Shown here: piece by piece, positions 47,690-58,637 of the stretch
How the letters are laid out: every line of letters begins with the position of its first letter
Position numbering within the stretch: the stretch's first letter is position 1
Notes under the pieces: model-generated
What the model saw: only the letters and a program-made list of their open reading frames with translations
Told to the model about the DNA's origin: nothing
The model's database searches: none
Program-made: the position numbers and the translations under genes
DNA from: Apostichopus japonicus
Taxonomy: Eukaryota > Echinodermata > Holothuroidea > Aspidochirotida > Stichopodidae
Reading direction: 5' to 3'
Assembly: GCF_037975245.1 (NCBI RefSeq)
Contig: NC_092573.1
Coordinates: 16,420,265-16,484,264 of the forward strand
DNA length: 64,000 nucleotides

Positions 47690-48082
47690 CTCAGGCCCTT
47701 GACAAACATTTGTAAAATTACTCGCTATTTGGCGACCTTGACTAAAAATCAACTCGCCAAAACGTAAAATTCACTCGCCACTATGATTGCTGTTCAAATC
47801 TCCATAGTACAGATCTACAACATCAGTACTTTCTATGAACAAAGGTAAGGCACCTGGGCAGATACATGGTGCTACGTCATTGCACATTGGACAATAATGT
47901 TTCTATGACGTTGAAGTGATGAACAAAGTAAAACATGTCGCAGAATCATACATGAGCAGCTAGGCCTACTGTAGTGTCTCAAACAATTAAACATAAAGCA
48001 TATGAAAACTACCTACGAAGATAGCTTGGATTCTGTTACATAAGGGCTCCTCTAGTACTACGTATATAGTATACTGTAGCTA
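47690..48082 (-). repeat. Dispersed repeat, inverted partner of 30628-30954
   Basis: Its reverse complement follows 30628-30954 from end to end, with a ~50 bp insertion around 47800-47840 relative to that copy. The tcgccaaaacgtaaaattcactcgcca block is the best-conserved part. No transposon ends were found. Confidence 0.85.
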
Positions 48083-49348
48083 GGTGTGCGCGAGTCTTAA
48101 GAATATATAGTACCTAACTGCTACTTTGAACCGCTACTCGATTAGAGCGACTTTGCACATTTTGCCAATTATTGATCTTGTTTTTAGCTGCAGATTGGTG
48201 CGCGAACAAAATAGTTCTGGTATCCAAGTCGTAAAATGACAGACAAACCGCGAGATGGACGTATCTGTATCGCATATCACATTAGAAACGTGCTACAAAA
48301 GGTCACTGCATGGTCACGTTTTATGGTTCAAATTGCCTTCGATAAAATGAACAACTGGATTGTTTTATAGTGCTCTAAGTTATATTTAATTAGCATTAGA
48401 CTTAGCATGTATAAAAGTTAAGGCTGTTACGCTTGGTATATAAGTCTAAAGGCGCGACGTGGTCCTTAGAGTTTATAACTACTTTGTTTTTGGTCAATTT
48501 CTGATAACAAAATGAAAGAGTCAAGCGGTATAGTCCGGACCATTGTGGATAGATTAGATTATTGATGGACCACCAGACTAACTTAGGAAATATTGGTTGC
48601 TGTAATATACTAAAGGGCATGATTATACACCCCACCAATTCATTTTGCATTAACAAGGAAAGCTAACTATCTGGTTGCAAAAGAATGCTTTCAAGTTAGG
48701 CATTATTCGTTAGGCATACTTTCAAGCTTTTGGCCCATGCGAATACTGTAGGCCTATTCGAAACATTAGAAGGATAGGTATTAAGGTATGTTTAATTGTA
48801 CTAACAAACAGGGTCAGTACTTTCGAAGTAGCCAATTGATCGTGAGCATCAGAACAGGTCAATACGATGCACAGTATTGGACATGCCTGCGTGAACGTCA
48901 GAGAATTCAATAACAATTCATGCTTGCTATTTGAAGATGTTTCGTTTCTTTACAGTTTACCTTTTTCAGATAATGACACACGTATAGAATACTTGAAAAA
49001 ATTGTGCGCGAGAGTGCTAAACATCTGTTTAAGGAGGCTATGGAGGCAAATGGGCCCTCGCTCTCCCTACCGGTCATTCCGCCCTTGCGCATATGAAACA
49101 ATTAACATCGAAGTCCTGGTATAGCCTAGCCTGCAGCCTAACTGATACCGATTTTAATCAACCTTGCGTTAGAATCAGTAACCGGATTATGTAGGTCAAT
49201 GATGGCCATGATTAGTTCATGCAATTTATACATTTCTTCCGGATGCTAATCTAGAAGACGCCTTCTCCCCTCCATTCCCTCCGGTCGTATTGCGATAATC
49301 TGCGCGTAGAACGTTTCGAAGGTAATGAAAAGTTTCATCATGTGTGGA
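48083..49348. other. No gene recognised
   Basis: Only short frames with no similarity I recognise; nothing repetitive apart from the start of the minisatellite at its right edge. Confidence 0.4.
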
Positions 49349-50894
49349 ACTACAACACTGTCTTTATAAGAGAACCAATGAAGTGTTCTCGAGACCTACA
49401 ACACTGTCTTTATTAGAGAATCAATGAAGTGTTCTCGAGACCTACAACACTGTCTTTATAACAGAATCAATGAAGTGTTCTCGAGACCTACTACACTGTC
49501 TTCATAACAGAATCAATGAAGTGTTCTCGAGACCTACAACACTGTCTTTATAAGAGAACCAATGAAGTGTTCTCAAGACCTGAAATACTGTCTTTATAAG
49601 AGAATCAATGAAGTGTTCTCGAGACCAACAACATTGTCGTAATAAGAGAATCAATGAAGTGTTCTCGAGACCTACAACACTGTCTTTATAAGAGAACCAA
49701 TGAAATGTTCTCGAGACCTACAACACTGTCTTTATAAGAGAATCAATGAAGTGTTCTCGAGACCTACAACACTGTCTTTATAAGAGAATCAATGAAGTGT
49801 TCTCGAGACCTACAACACTGTCTTTATAAGAGAATCAATGAAATGTTTTCGAGACCTACGACACGGTCTTTATAAGAGAATCAATAAAGTGTTCTCGAGA
49901 CCTACAACACTGTCTTTATAAGAGAATCAATGAAGTGTTCTCGAGATCTACAACCCTGTCTTTATAAGAGAATCAATGAAGTGTTCTCGAAACCAACAAC
50001 ATTGTCGTAATAAGAGAATCAATGAAGTGTTCTCTAGACCAACAACACTGTCTTTATAAGAGAACCAATGAAGTGTTCTCGATACCTACAACACTGTCTT
50101 TATAAGAGAACCAATGAAGTGTTCTCGAGATCTACAACCCTGTCTTTATAAGAGAACCAATGAAGTGTTCTCGATACCTACAACACTGTCTTTATAAGAG
50201 AACCAATGAAGTGTTCTCGAGATCTACAACCCTGTCTTTATAAGAGAATCAATGAAATGTTCTCGAGACCTACAGCACTGTCTTTATAAGAGAACCAATG
50301 AAGTGTTCTTGAGACCTACAACACTGTCTTTATTAGAGAATCAATGAAGTGTTCTCGAGACCTACAACACTGTCTTTATAACAGAATCAATGAAGTGTTC
50401 TCGAGACCTACTACACTGTCTTCATAACAGAATCAATGAAGTGTTCTCGAGACCTACAACACTGTCTTTATAAGAGAACCAATGAAGTGTTCTCAAGACC
50501 TGAAATACTGTCTTTATAAGAGAATCAATGAAGTGTTCTCGAGACCAACAACATTGTCGTAATAAGAGAATCAATGAAGTGTTCTCGATACCTACAACAC
50601 TGTCTTTATAAGAGAACCAATGAAGTGTTCTCGAGATCTACAACCCTGTCTTTATAAGAGAATCAATGAAATGTTCTCGAGACCTACAGCACTGTCTTTA
50701 TAAGAGAACCAATGAAGTGTTCTCGAGACCTACAACACTGTCTTTATAACAGAATCAATGAAGTGTTCTCGAGACCTACTACACTGTCTTCATAACAGAA
50801 TCAATGAAGTGTTCTCGAGACCTACTACACTGTCTTCATAACAGAATCAATGAAGTGTTCTCGAGACCTACAACACTGTCTTTATAAGAGAACC
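49349..50894 (+). repeat. 46 bp minisatellite, ~33.6 copies, with 920 bp higher-order period
   Basis: The unit runs gacctacaacactgtcttta, then taagagaatcaatgaag and tgttctcga; starts at 49393 and 49439 fix the 46 bp period. Variant monomers mark a longer order: tgaaatactg occurs at 49581 and 50501, and acattgtcgt at 49631 and 50551, both 920 bp (20 monomers) apart, with the neighbouring variant monomers in the same sequence. A local 92 bp dimer (atctacaaccctg alternating with acctacaacactg) appears near 50090-50240. The junction tctcgaga is palindromic. The array has no continuous reading frame. Confidence 0.97.
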
Positions 50895-52330
50895 GTTGGT
50901 TGGTAACTACGCTTATCAAAATAACTTGGAAGGAATATGGAGAGTTATGATCATTATTATAACAGTCATGTTATTCCAAATTGGTTTAATTAATGAAGCA
51001 ACACATGCTATACTAGACGTTTTCAGTACTGGCCTGTATTTTAATTGTATTCCTATAGGTTATAGTAATTTTTATAATTATAATTGTTATCATATTTGCC
51101 ATTCCCTGACAATGAGAAGTGTTAATGAATTACATACTCCAGGATGTAAAAATGCAAGTTTGGAGGTTTAGTGATAAAATGTCTGCTGCTGTTTGAGGAT
51201 CGGTGATGATTATCCGATCTAAGTAACTAAATGGCGCAGTTGGATAGGAGTAAGTTATCAATGAAGACAATAGATGAAACTGTGAATAAGTTTGCTGATG
51301 AGCAAAAGCTTGACACAACTACAAGTTATACATGCTCGTTCACCTAAGTCATTGTGATTATCACAGTTCCATAGCCACACCATCTGCAAGTATTTTCACT
51401 TCCATTCGTTGCCTCACTTCATGTTAAGTTAGCTATGATTATTAATACACGTCATGGGGTATATGTTCGCAAGTTCGTTGGAAGATGACCAGTGCAACTT
51501 TGAAGGGCTTGGACTTATTAATGTACGGTGTGTTCAACCTGCAAGGGCGTACGAACGTGAGATCAAACTAGACATATACATTCACACCTTCCATTATCAA
51601 ATTCATAGCAATTTAATAAGTGTTCAAAAGTCCATATGTCATAGATTTAAAGATGAAAACAATTATGGATTAGTGGTGAAAACCCGCAAGGATAAAGACT
51701 AGGTTATTTAAGCTTATTCATCGGGAACATCGTGTCACCTAACGATGAGTGCAATATTTTAGAAATGTTATAAATAGAAATATTTACTTTGGTAAAGATC
51801 TTACATTCCCATGACATCGCGATATCTCGAACAACTCAATACCGATTTTCTACAAACTTGTAGAAACATGCCCAGTGATAGGAACTATAATTCCAAGGGG
51901 AACATTGAATTGACTTACAACAGGCTATGACATGTTCAGTCGAAATATGTGGATATCAAGGTAAGTGAGGTCAAAGGTCAATTGTACAGTTACGGTTCTT
52001 ATATAAGTAACACTCTTCTAAAACACTCATACAACGACTATTTTTAAAGTTTGTTGCCCCTACTTCAGACTTCGTTTGTCTTGACAAAACGGTAATTAAA
52101 TTGTATATATTTGATTTTCGTATTTGTAAGTCGTCAGTGTTATGCCCCTGTGACGTTTTGCTCCCTACGATTCGTTTGATAACGTTCATAAGTCCTGGTG
52201 TATCAGGTTATTGGTATAAGCTTATACTAGTATTACCCTGCTTGGTAAGACTGGTGTCTCCACTTAAAGAATACAGATGATATTAACTACTGTGTGAGAA
52301 CCACCGTATATTCAAGCACTTTACAGAGCA
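50895..52330. other. No gene recognised
   Basis: A hydrophobic 91-codon frame (50896-51171) begins right after the minisatellite but shows no recognisable family. The 82-codon frame at 51454-51702 is likewise unassigned. A gaggtcaaaggtcaattg GGTCA-family scrap lies at 51967. Confidence 0.4.
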
Positions 52331-52338
52331 CGAGAAAC

Positions 52339-52470
52339 CGACATATGTCAATTTAATTTGACATATGTCGATTTTTTTCCAATCAGAGCGCTAGAAAACA
52401 ACATGTGACACTGGTAGTTCAATGAGGGCACGACAAACCGACATATGTCAATTTAATTCGACATCTGTTG
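52339..52470. repeat. Two copies of a 32 bp near-palindrome, 100 bp apart
   Basis: cgacatatgtca and tgacatatgtcg form a 12 bp perfect stem around an atttaatt loop at 52339-52370. A second, slightly mutated copy occupies 52439-52470. Both are preceded by gcacga(g/c)aaac, so the surrounding ~100 bp unit is also duplicated. Confidence 0.85.
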
Positions 52471-52720
52471 ATTTCAGGACTTACGGCACACTAGGCGCAC
52501 CATAGAAATCTCCCCAAGCACCGCCAACCTCTCCTAGTAGCTTTTGCTAACTTCCCACGCCATGCAATTTTCTCTCATTAAACTGGGTAAGCTATATTAT
52601 TATTCAAGCGACCTCAAAAAGTTTTCTGTCAGAATGAATGCTCTCAAAAGAGGCAGGAACAGAGCTTTTGACCATCAACGAAGTTCGGACACTCAGTGTA
52701 ACTATACTGTTACCTACATT

Positions 52721-53010
52721 TAGGCGCGTAACCAGCCTTCGTGGTGTACAGAGGAGGCAAAGTCAATTTTTTGGTCCCCGTTTTTAAGAACTATTTGATT
52801 TAATTAACGTCTGTATTTATGACTATTTTTCACGTCACGATATAGGGCGTACCCCATTGGGGAAACCACCGTTCTTCTAGTGGGGAGGATAAGATGTAGG
52901 GGACGGTCTAAGAGGGAGGTGTGTCCTCTCCCGTTTAAACCATTTTGTAAAGTGTATGCTTCTCAGATGCAAAGTTGTGCTATATTGTGCTTTATTTGAA
53001 TTCCCGACTG
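52721..53010 (-). mobile_element. Diverged copy of the 45396-45754 hAT-like MITE
   Basis: On the minus strand it shares the order of segments with 45396-45754: gcacaatatagcac-like, gcatctgag, gggagaggacac-like, ctcttagacc-like and a ggttacgcgcc end. Identity is much lower, with C/G homopolymers eroded. No target-site duplication is identifiable. Confidence 0.55.
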
Positions 53011-53723
53011 TATATACTCATACCGCATAAACATGTTATATGTCTATGTATTGTACTTAAGATGTTTTTTGTTGATATTCTGTCTGCCAGTTGGGGGAGC
53101 TTGAATCCGTCTACCCAACTCTAGATATTTTGGGGTTGGTTAAAGTCACTCAGATGTGAACTCGAATGCCGCCGTGTTCTACCGTCTGTCTCAATGTGGA
53201 ATTTTGTTACGGGAAGGGCACGACATTTGGCCCTGATAATGAAATGTATTTTAATATTCATATTACTTTTCTTGTTTCTTTTTCAAGAGTGGCATATTTA
53301 TCCTATAAGCCGAACCATTGAATGCTGGAAACAACTTAACTCTTACTTAATAACTCTAACTTAATAAGTTGTTAACTCTATAACTTAATAATCAATTGTT
53401 ATATCAACTGTTCGAATAATATAATAAGAAGGCTTGATAACGTACATACTTTTTATTTAAAAAAATGACTTAGCCATTCCAGTTTTCAAGATATTCACTT
53501 TTAAAATATGCCTAATTTCTGAAATGCTCATTCAAGTCGTAGTTAATAACGTTTACTCTTTCGTTTCGTTTATTCCAGTATAAATTGCATAAAATACAGT
53601 TCATAAATAGGAAAATGGTGAGTATAGTAAATAAAATGTTATGTGCATTCATAAAATGTATAAAAGTTAGGAAAACAGTAACCCAATTAGGGAATAAAAA
53701 TTGTGGAAACTATACAAATTACA
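53011..53723. other. No gene recognised; right part may be the LINE 3' UTR
   Basis: A short repetitive stretch, taacttaataa(c/g)t, occurs at about 53335-53395. From 53580 to 53723, just downstream of the minus-strand LINE frame, A-rich sequence may be its 3' untranslated region. Confidence 0.35.
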
Positions 53724-54107
53724 TCAAATCAAGTCATTTAAAGTGTCATGTTGAATAAAAATAGATGCTCTGTATACAAACAAGTTTCTGAAAACTTGCA
53801 CTCTATATGTTGGTGTCAATGCACGATTCCTGAGATTATAGCTAGTGTGTCGACACATTGATTTCAGTTCTGCATGAAGCGGAAGATTTTCTTCTCTTTG
53901 AATATTCCTACTTAGTCTGATAAATTCACGCCTAGCTCCACCATTGACCTGATCAACCATACTCTCATAATCCAACCTGAAAATCTTAGCACAATACTTC
54001 AAGAATGCTCTGATTCTTTGTTTATCACAGGCAACTAGAAAATGATACCAAACAGGCACAGCATATATTATTTTATACTTTATTAGAGACCTAAAGTAAA
54101 CTGGCAT
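53724..54107 (-). pseudogene. C-terminal fragment of a LINE ORF2
   Basis: The 127-codon frame includes SLIKYKIIYAVPVWYHFLVA and RIRAFLKYCAKI, then HTSYNLRNRALTPTYRVQVF and RNLFVYRA before a natural stop. The first block is the thumb-side I..I..YG.PVW segment after the reverse transcriptase palm. The second is the YNLR.R......R...F..SF C-terminal signature of CR1/L2/Jockey-type ORF2 proteins. It has no RT active site because only the 5'-truncated end remains, the normal outcome of incomplete target-primed insertion. The start codon is incidental. Confidence 0.8.
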
Positions 54108-54672
54108 TCGATTATTTTATTTTAATCGTAACAACTGTAATAAAAATTACTATCACTTCATTTCGTACACGAAGATAATCAATAAAGGAACATGTATACA
54201 TATGTTATTACCCATATACCTACTTCACAATGAAAAGAGTCAACTACAAAAATCAACAGTTTAGACGAAATCATTACTATTGGTCGTGTTTGTCATGTTT
54301 ACTAATGACGACAAAATATCTCCAGAGAAGAGGAGAATAATGGTAATCGTGATGCCGTAGCGACGAGTAAGTAATAAAATGGGATAACAGTTCTCGACTT
54401 GCTGAGCTGCAGCCTATTAATACACCAACTCTTTCTCGTACACGCTCACTTCACGTGACGGACGGCTGCACACTTGTACTCATTCCGAAAGATATTAAAA
54501 GCAAGCTGGGATTTGTATTGCTTAGATACGCAAACAATGCAGCATATGCATTTCATTATCAAATACACTGACGATAATGAATAAGGTTTAAAACAACATC
54601 TCAGAGAGGGCTAGGCGTAAAGTGCATTGTGAAGGCAGCGATTTGTTATTTTTGGTTAGAATCCTTTTGACC
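54108..54672 (+). promoter_or_regulatory. Upstream region of the receptor exon
   Basis: Between the LINE fragment and the receptor start the sequence has a CACGTG E-box (ttcacgtgacgg, 54451-54462) and several AT-rich stretches, but no TATA box at a persuasive distance. An upstream in-frame ATG at 54622 would add 17 residues. A promoter here is an inference from position only. Confidence 0.25.
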
Positions 54673-54990
54673 ATGGACTCTGAAGACATAACAACTACAT
54701 TATCGAATGAGGAATGGGATGCACACATTGAGGATTTTCTAAGGGTCCTGCTGACAACATGGAGAGTCATACTCTTGCTCGTGGTACTTATCGGCATAGC
54801 AGGAAATACGCTTGTCTTGTATATCATTTGCAAGCATCGCGAAATGCACACTGCTACCAACTACTACGTAGCAAACCTGGCAGCTGCCGACATCATCTTT
54901 CTTCTTGTGTGCGTAACTCCGGTTGCAGTGACATTTCACATCATACAGCTCAGTCAATTCGCCTGTAAAATAATCGAATTCATCACGCAT
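54673..54990 (+). CDS. First coding exon of a rhodopsin-family peptide GPCR (kisspeptin/galanin receptor-like)
   Basis: The ATG at 54673 has a near-ideal context (gaccATGG). The 106 residues give a short acidic extracellular tail (1-30), TM1 (about 32-54) with GNTLVLY and N45 as residue 1.50, an intracellular loop KHREMHTATN, and TM2 (62-88) with NLAAAD and D73 as residue 2.50. Cys98 fits the conserved 3.25 disulphide partner at the start of TM3. The combination KHR.M.TATN.Y.ANLAA.DI is closest to kisspeptin receptors, then galanin and allatostatin-A receptors. The WxFG motif usual in the first extracellular loop is absent (IIQLSQF). The exon stops in phase 0 at cat|GTGAGT, just before TM3; an in-frame stop follows in the intron. 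No further exon was found up to 64000. No N-glycosylation sequon is present in the tail. Confidence 0.85.
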
Positions 54991-56688
54991 GTGAGTATCC
55001 CTAAAATACCCTTTTCTTGTCTCAGTTTTGCTTAAATATAAAAGGACATATATACTTTTTTTTACAATTCTTATCATTTTTCATTTTTACAACAAAACAT
55101 ATGACAACTTTTGTCTTTTTCGGTGATCATGCACTGAAGAAATGCTAATTATGCTCGAAAGCTTAAGAATAATTTGTCGTATCCCTTTCGTGATCCAGTC
55201 GTTGCCTACATGCATTATATTATTTAACAGTTTTCGGCCGTTATATATGCGTAGGTATGAATAACATCGGTTTTTATTGCAACCTCCTTCCCAACATTCC
55301 CTTTAACCTTCTCGCAATTGTCATAAATAAGTGTAAACAATACACCCATGGTGATGAAAGCGAATAAAAAGAACATTGTAAATGCAAACTAAAATTGCAT
55401 TAAAGTTAAACCAACAAGAAGTGATAGCTAAAGACGGGAAATTACGCCTCTGTCAGCTAATTGGCAAATATACTAATAACAATAGACAATCAAATATTTC
55501 AAACAATCGCATGAGGCCACAAACCTGTGTTCAGTGTCCTTGAAACAAAGGTTGTAAGACAAAAGGCATCACATAACAGAAAATCAGGCAGTCACTACCT
55601 TTACATCATCAATGAGCATACTTAGCTAATGTTTATTCATAAATAAAACTAGAATTAAGAAAATACTTGCAAAATTATCAGTCTTTTATGGATTTTGATG
55701 GGAGTTGCAGCTATTTTCATGATTTGTATTGCATATTGGAGTGATTAGGACAATGTTGTTCAAAGGTGTCCGTAGATCTTTAAGGCTACATTGGTATATA
55801 AGCTTGAAACAAACTTATAATCTGCTAAACATTATATCAGTTCTACTGTTACTAGGTAATCACAATATTTTCTCTGTGTTTATAAGTTGTATTGTAGAAT
55901 ATTACATCATTAAAGGCCAATCCAATGTTGGATATGATATGATGATGATGACAACCTTGCAGCAAGATTTTTTTCAGTTTCTCAATACTATATAACGATG
56001 TAAACAAAAAACAGTTGAAATATCTCTTTCAGTAAAATAAAAAATTTCTCGGAATGAATAGAAGCAAAGTCTGGGGCTGCTACATTCGCATCGCGAAACA
56101 AACGTATGAATTTAAAACAAAGGCAACCGATTTATTGTTTTATCTTTGTTTTTTTGGGGGGGAGGGGGGTTGAAGTAGCACTGAGACTTTATAAGATACT
56201 TTATACTAGGAGTTAAACTGACATATTATAATCTGTGTTTTGTTGTATCGTGATTGGTTGACAGCTTGTAAGACTTATTTTGCCAAATGCCAATGTGCTA
56301 TTAAGAAACAATTGAAAGGTATTACTTGCAAACATATTTCTGTAGGATTTGTGAAAGGAACAAGATTTAAACTCTAGTTTGCACTGATATTTTTATACAA
56401 GTATTGCTCGAAAGCTCTGTCATTCTCATCTAAATGGAAGACGCTAGTTCCCAGTCATTGTTAGTTACATCGTTGTTAGTTTTGTTGTTGTTTTTATATT
56501 AAAAACCATTTCTAATGTGGTCTTTGTGAAACCTTATGTCGATTGGAAGAGTCTCCTCATTTAAGATTTTCCATTTCACTATATTTGTCATTTAGGTTTG
56601 TTTTTTTTAGTTATAATCATGGTGGATTAAAAGTCGGTTCTTTTTTTTTCTATAGTTATGGAAGTTTGGATGTGATATAACTAGATAT
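54991..56688 (+). other. Putative first intron of the receptor gene, left part
   Basis: Begins with the consensus donor GTGAGT. AT-rich, no exon-like segment recognisable as TM3 (no DRY/DRF-like motif). Contains a G-rich run at 56156-56170 and a poly-T run at 56641. Confidence 0.5.
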
Positions 56689-57945
56689 CAGTGGCGTATC
56701 CAGGATTTTCTAACCCGGGGGGCGCGAATTACTATCTAAGCGGAGCGCCACCATCGGTTGGCGCGCAGCGTACAAGAAAATTTCTGGTTTTGATACCCCC
56801 TAGATCACCGGAAATGGCACTTCTCGGGCTTGAAAATGACCAACCAGATGTATACTTTTGCCTGAGAACCAAGTATTTCCCAATAGTTTTTTTCCCATCC
56901 ATAACCTTTTTGAAGATTTTCACCAGTCACACATGTTCGACCTCATCGCATGTCCTGTGAATCATTGCTTTTGTAGGTGATTCTACGTCGCGGCCCACAA
57001 TACCCGACAGCCCCACTTTTCAAGGTTTTGAACCCATTATTTGTTCCGAATTATAAATTCATTTAAAAAAATACCCATAATGTTGCAAAAAATGTCATCT
57101 ATGGACAACCAATATAGAAAAACCTCCTTTAACCCCTAACAGACCGGTCAAAATTGCACCAGTAGTGGGAAGTATGATTAAGAATTTTGGTCAGGAAATT
57201 TTCGAAAATAATTTATTGGTGTACAAATATTAAACCCTCTTATAACGGCTATTATAAAACTTGGTTGAAGGAAATGAAAAAAATAGCAGATATTTCCGAA
57301 ACCGAACACTACACACATAGGCGTAGGAGGCGGCGGGGGGGGGGGGGGCTCCTACTGAAAGAAAAATTGCAATGATGTAGCTAAAGGAAATGAATCTCCT
57401 TGATAATTAAAATAAAGTTCTAAGCTTGGCCAACTAATTCGCCATTACCATGGAGGTAAAAAACAGACCATTACTAATGTAAAAGCATGGAGGTAAAAAC
57501 AGATGGTAAAACAAAGAATTTGACATAATTTGACCTCCATGCTTTTACTACATCTACATAAGACATTTTGTTGTTTACATTAGCATCCCGCGGTATACTG
57601 CGCAATTTCCACAGACCGTACGGTACACGATGGCATGCGATGTAATAACCGATGCTTGCTTATATGATATTGACTTTAACATGTTGGACGCGGGCGGAGC
57701 GCGCGGAAAATTAGGTTATATTTTTCGGGCAAGTCGTTACAGCCCCCAAATCAAATTGGGTTCCTATGACTACACACATCGACAGTTTTGAGACTGTTCA
57801 TCCTGGAACCGCCATTTTCATGCTCACTGATATGATGTCATATCTGCTGTTTGCTTTACAAATTCGAACAGGCGCGTAGCGACTAATTTGCCAAGGGAGG
57901 GGCGAAGCCTGTAGGCAAACTATCTAAGCGTAGCGCCACCACGTG

Positions 57946-58097
57946 TTGGCGCGAAGCGTACAAGAAAATTTTGGCCGAAACTGCCTCCCAGATCGCTGGA
58001 AATGGCACTTCCCAGGACCATGGGTTGGCGCGAAGCGTACAAGAAAATTTTGGCCGAAAATGCCTCCCAGATCGCTGGAAATGACACTTCCCATGCC
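57946..58097 (+). repeat. 79 bp tandem duplication of the gcgaagcg module
   Basis: ttggcgcgaagcgtacaaga at 57946 recurs at 58025, and the following ctcccagatcgctggaaatg is shared too. The same module occurs singly at 56756 and inverted at 23880-23975, so it is a conserved building block of these hAT-like elements. Confidence 0.9.
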
Positions 58098-58438
58098 TTG
58101 TGAGTTGCATCTAAGCATTTTCTATTTTGAAATTACTAGCGATATCATAATAAAAAAATATACTCGGGGGGGGGGGCCGTTCGTCCCATTCCCGAAATGC
58201 GTCATGTTCCCCGACGACTCGGTCGAGTTCGAGACCAGCCACAGTTGGTTTCATAGCACAAATGTTTAAGGCGTCCGTACACACACACGCGTTATGATAG
58301 ACCATACATAGTATATATATAGATACATTAGTGAGAGAGGAAAAATGGAACGTCAAAAATGGAGTTGTCGGTGTAAGGGGAGGGTGAGGCGCATATAATA
58401 GGAATCAGCGCTGTAATTTTGTCACTGTTCCCCTTTCT

Positions 58439-58587
58439 CTTCCCTTAGCGTTTTTTTTTCTTTTACTCCCTCCTTTTCTCCTTTTTCTCTCTTTCTTCTT
58501 TTTCTTTTCCCTTCCTTCCCCTCCTCCTCCTCCTTTTCCCCCTCTTTTCCCTTTTTCCTTCTCTTTTTTTCTCTCCTCTTTTTCTTA
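58439..58587. repeat. Polypyrimidine tract
   Basis: About 150 bp almost wholly of C and T on the plus strand, inside the right end of the hAT-like element. The Lys/Arg/Glu-rich frame opposite it is a by-product of composition. Confidence 0.9.
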
Positions 58588-58637
58588 CCCGGGGGGCGCG
58601 CGCCCCCAACGCCCCCCCTGGATACGCCCCTGGATAT

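Larger units (their letters stand above)
56689..58632. mobile_element. hAT-like element with 5 bp TSD, in the putative receptor intron
   Basis: CAGTGGCGTATCCAG at 56689 pairs with CTGGATACGCCCCTG ending at 58632, with one mismatch in 15. GATAT flanks both ends (56684-56688 and 58633-58637). The terminal sequence is almost the same as that of 22839-24185, so the two belong to one family. The 1944 bp interior carries three copies of the gcgaagcgtacaagaaaat module (about 56758, 57951, 58030), a G-run with inverted ggcgtaggag/ctcctac at 57319-57355, an inverted pair of tggaggtaaaa/acctccatgcttttac segments at 57450-57550, and a 150 bp polypyrimidine tract. No transposase frame remains. Confidence 0.85.

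Noticed and set aside
49349-50894. CRISPR-like or coding repeat array
   Set aside because: Pure tandem 46 bp units without spacers; 46 is not a multiple of three and no frame stays open.
53724-54107. A host gene of 127 codons
   Set aside because: Its segments are those of a LINE ORF2 C-terminus, so it is annotated as a retrotransposon fragment.
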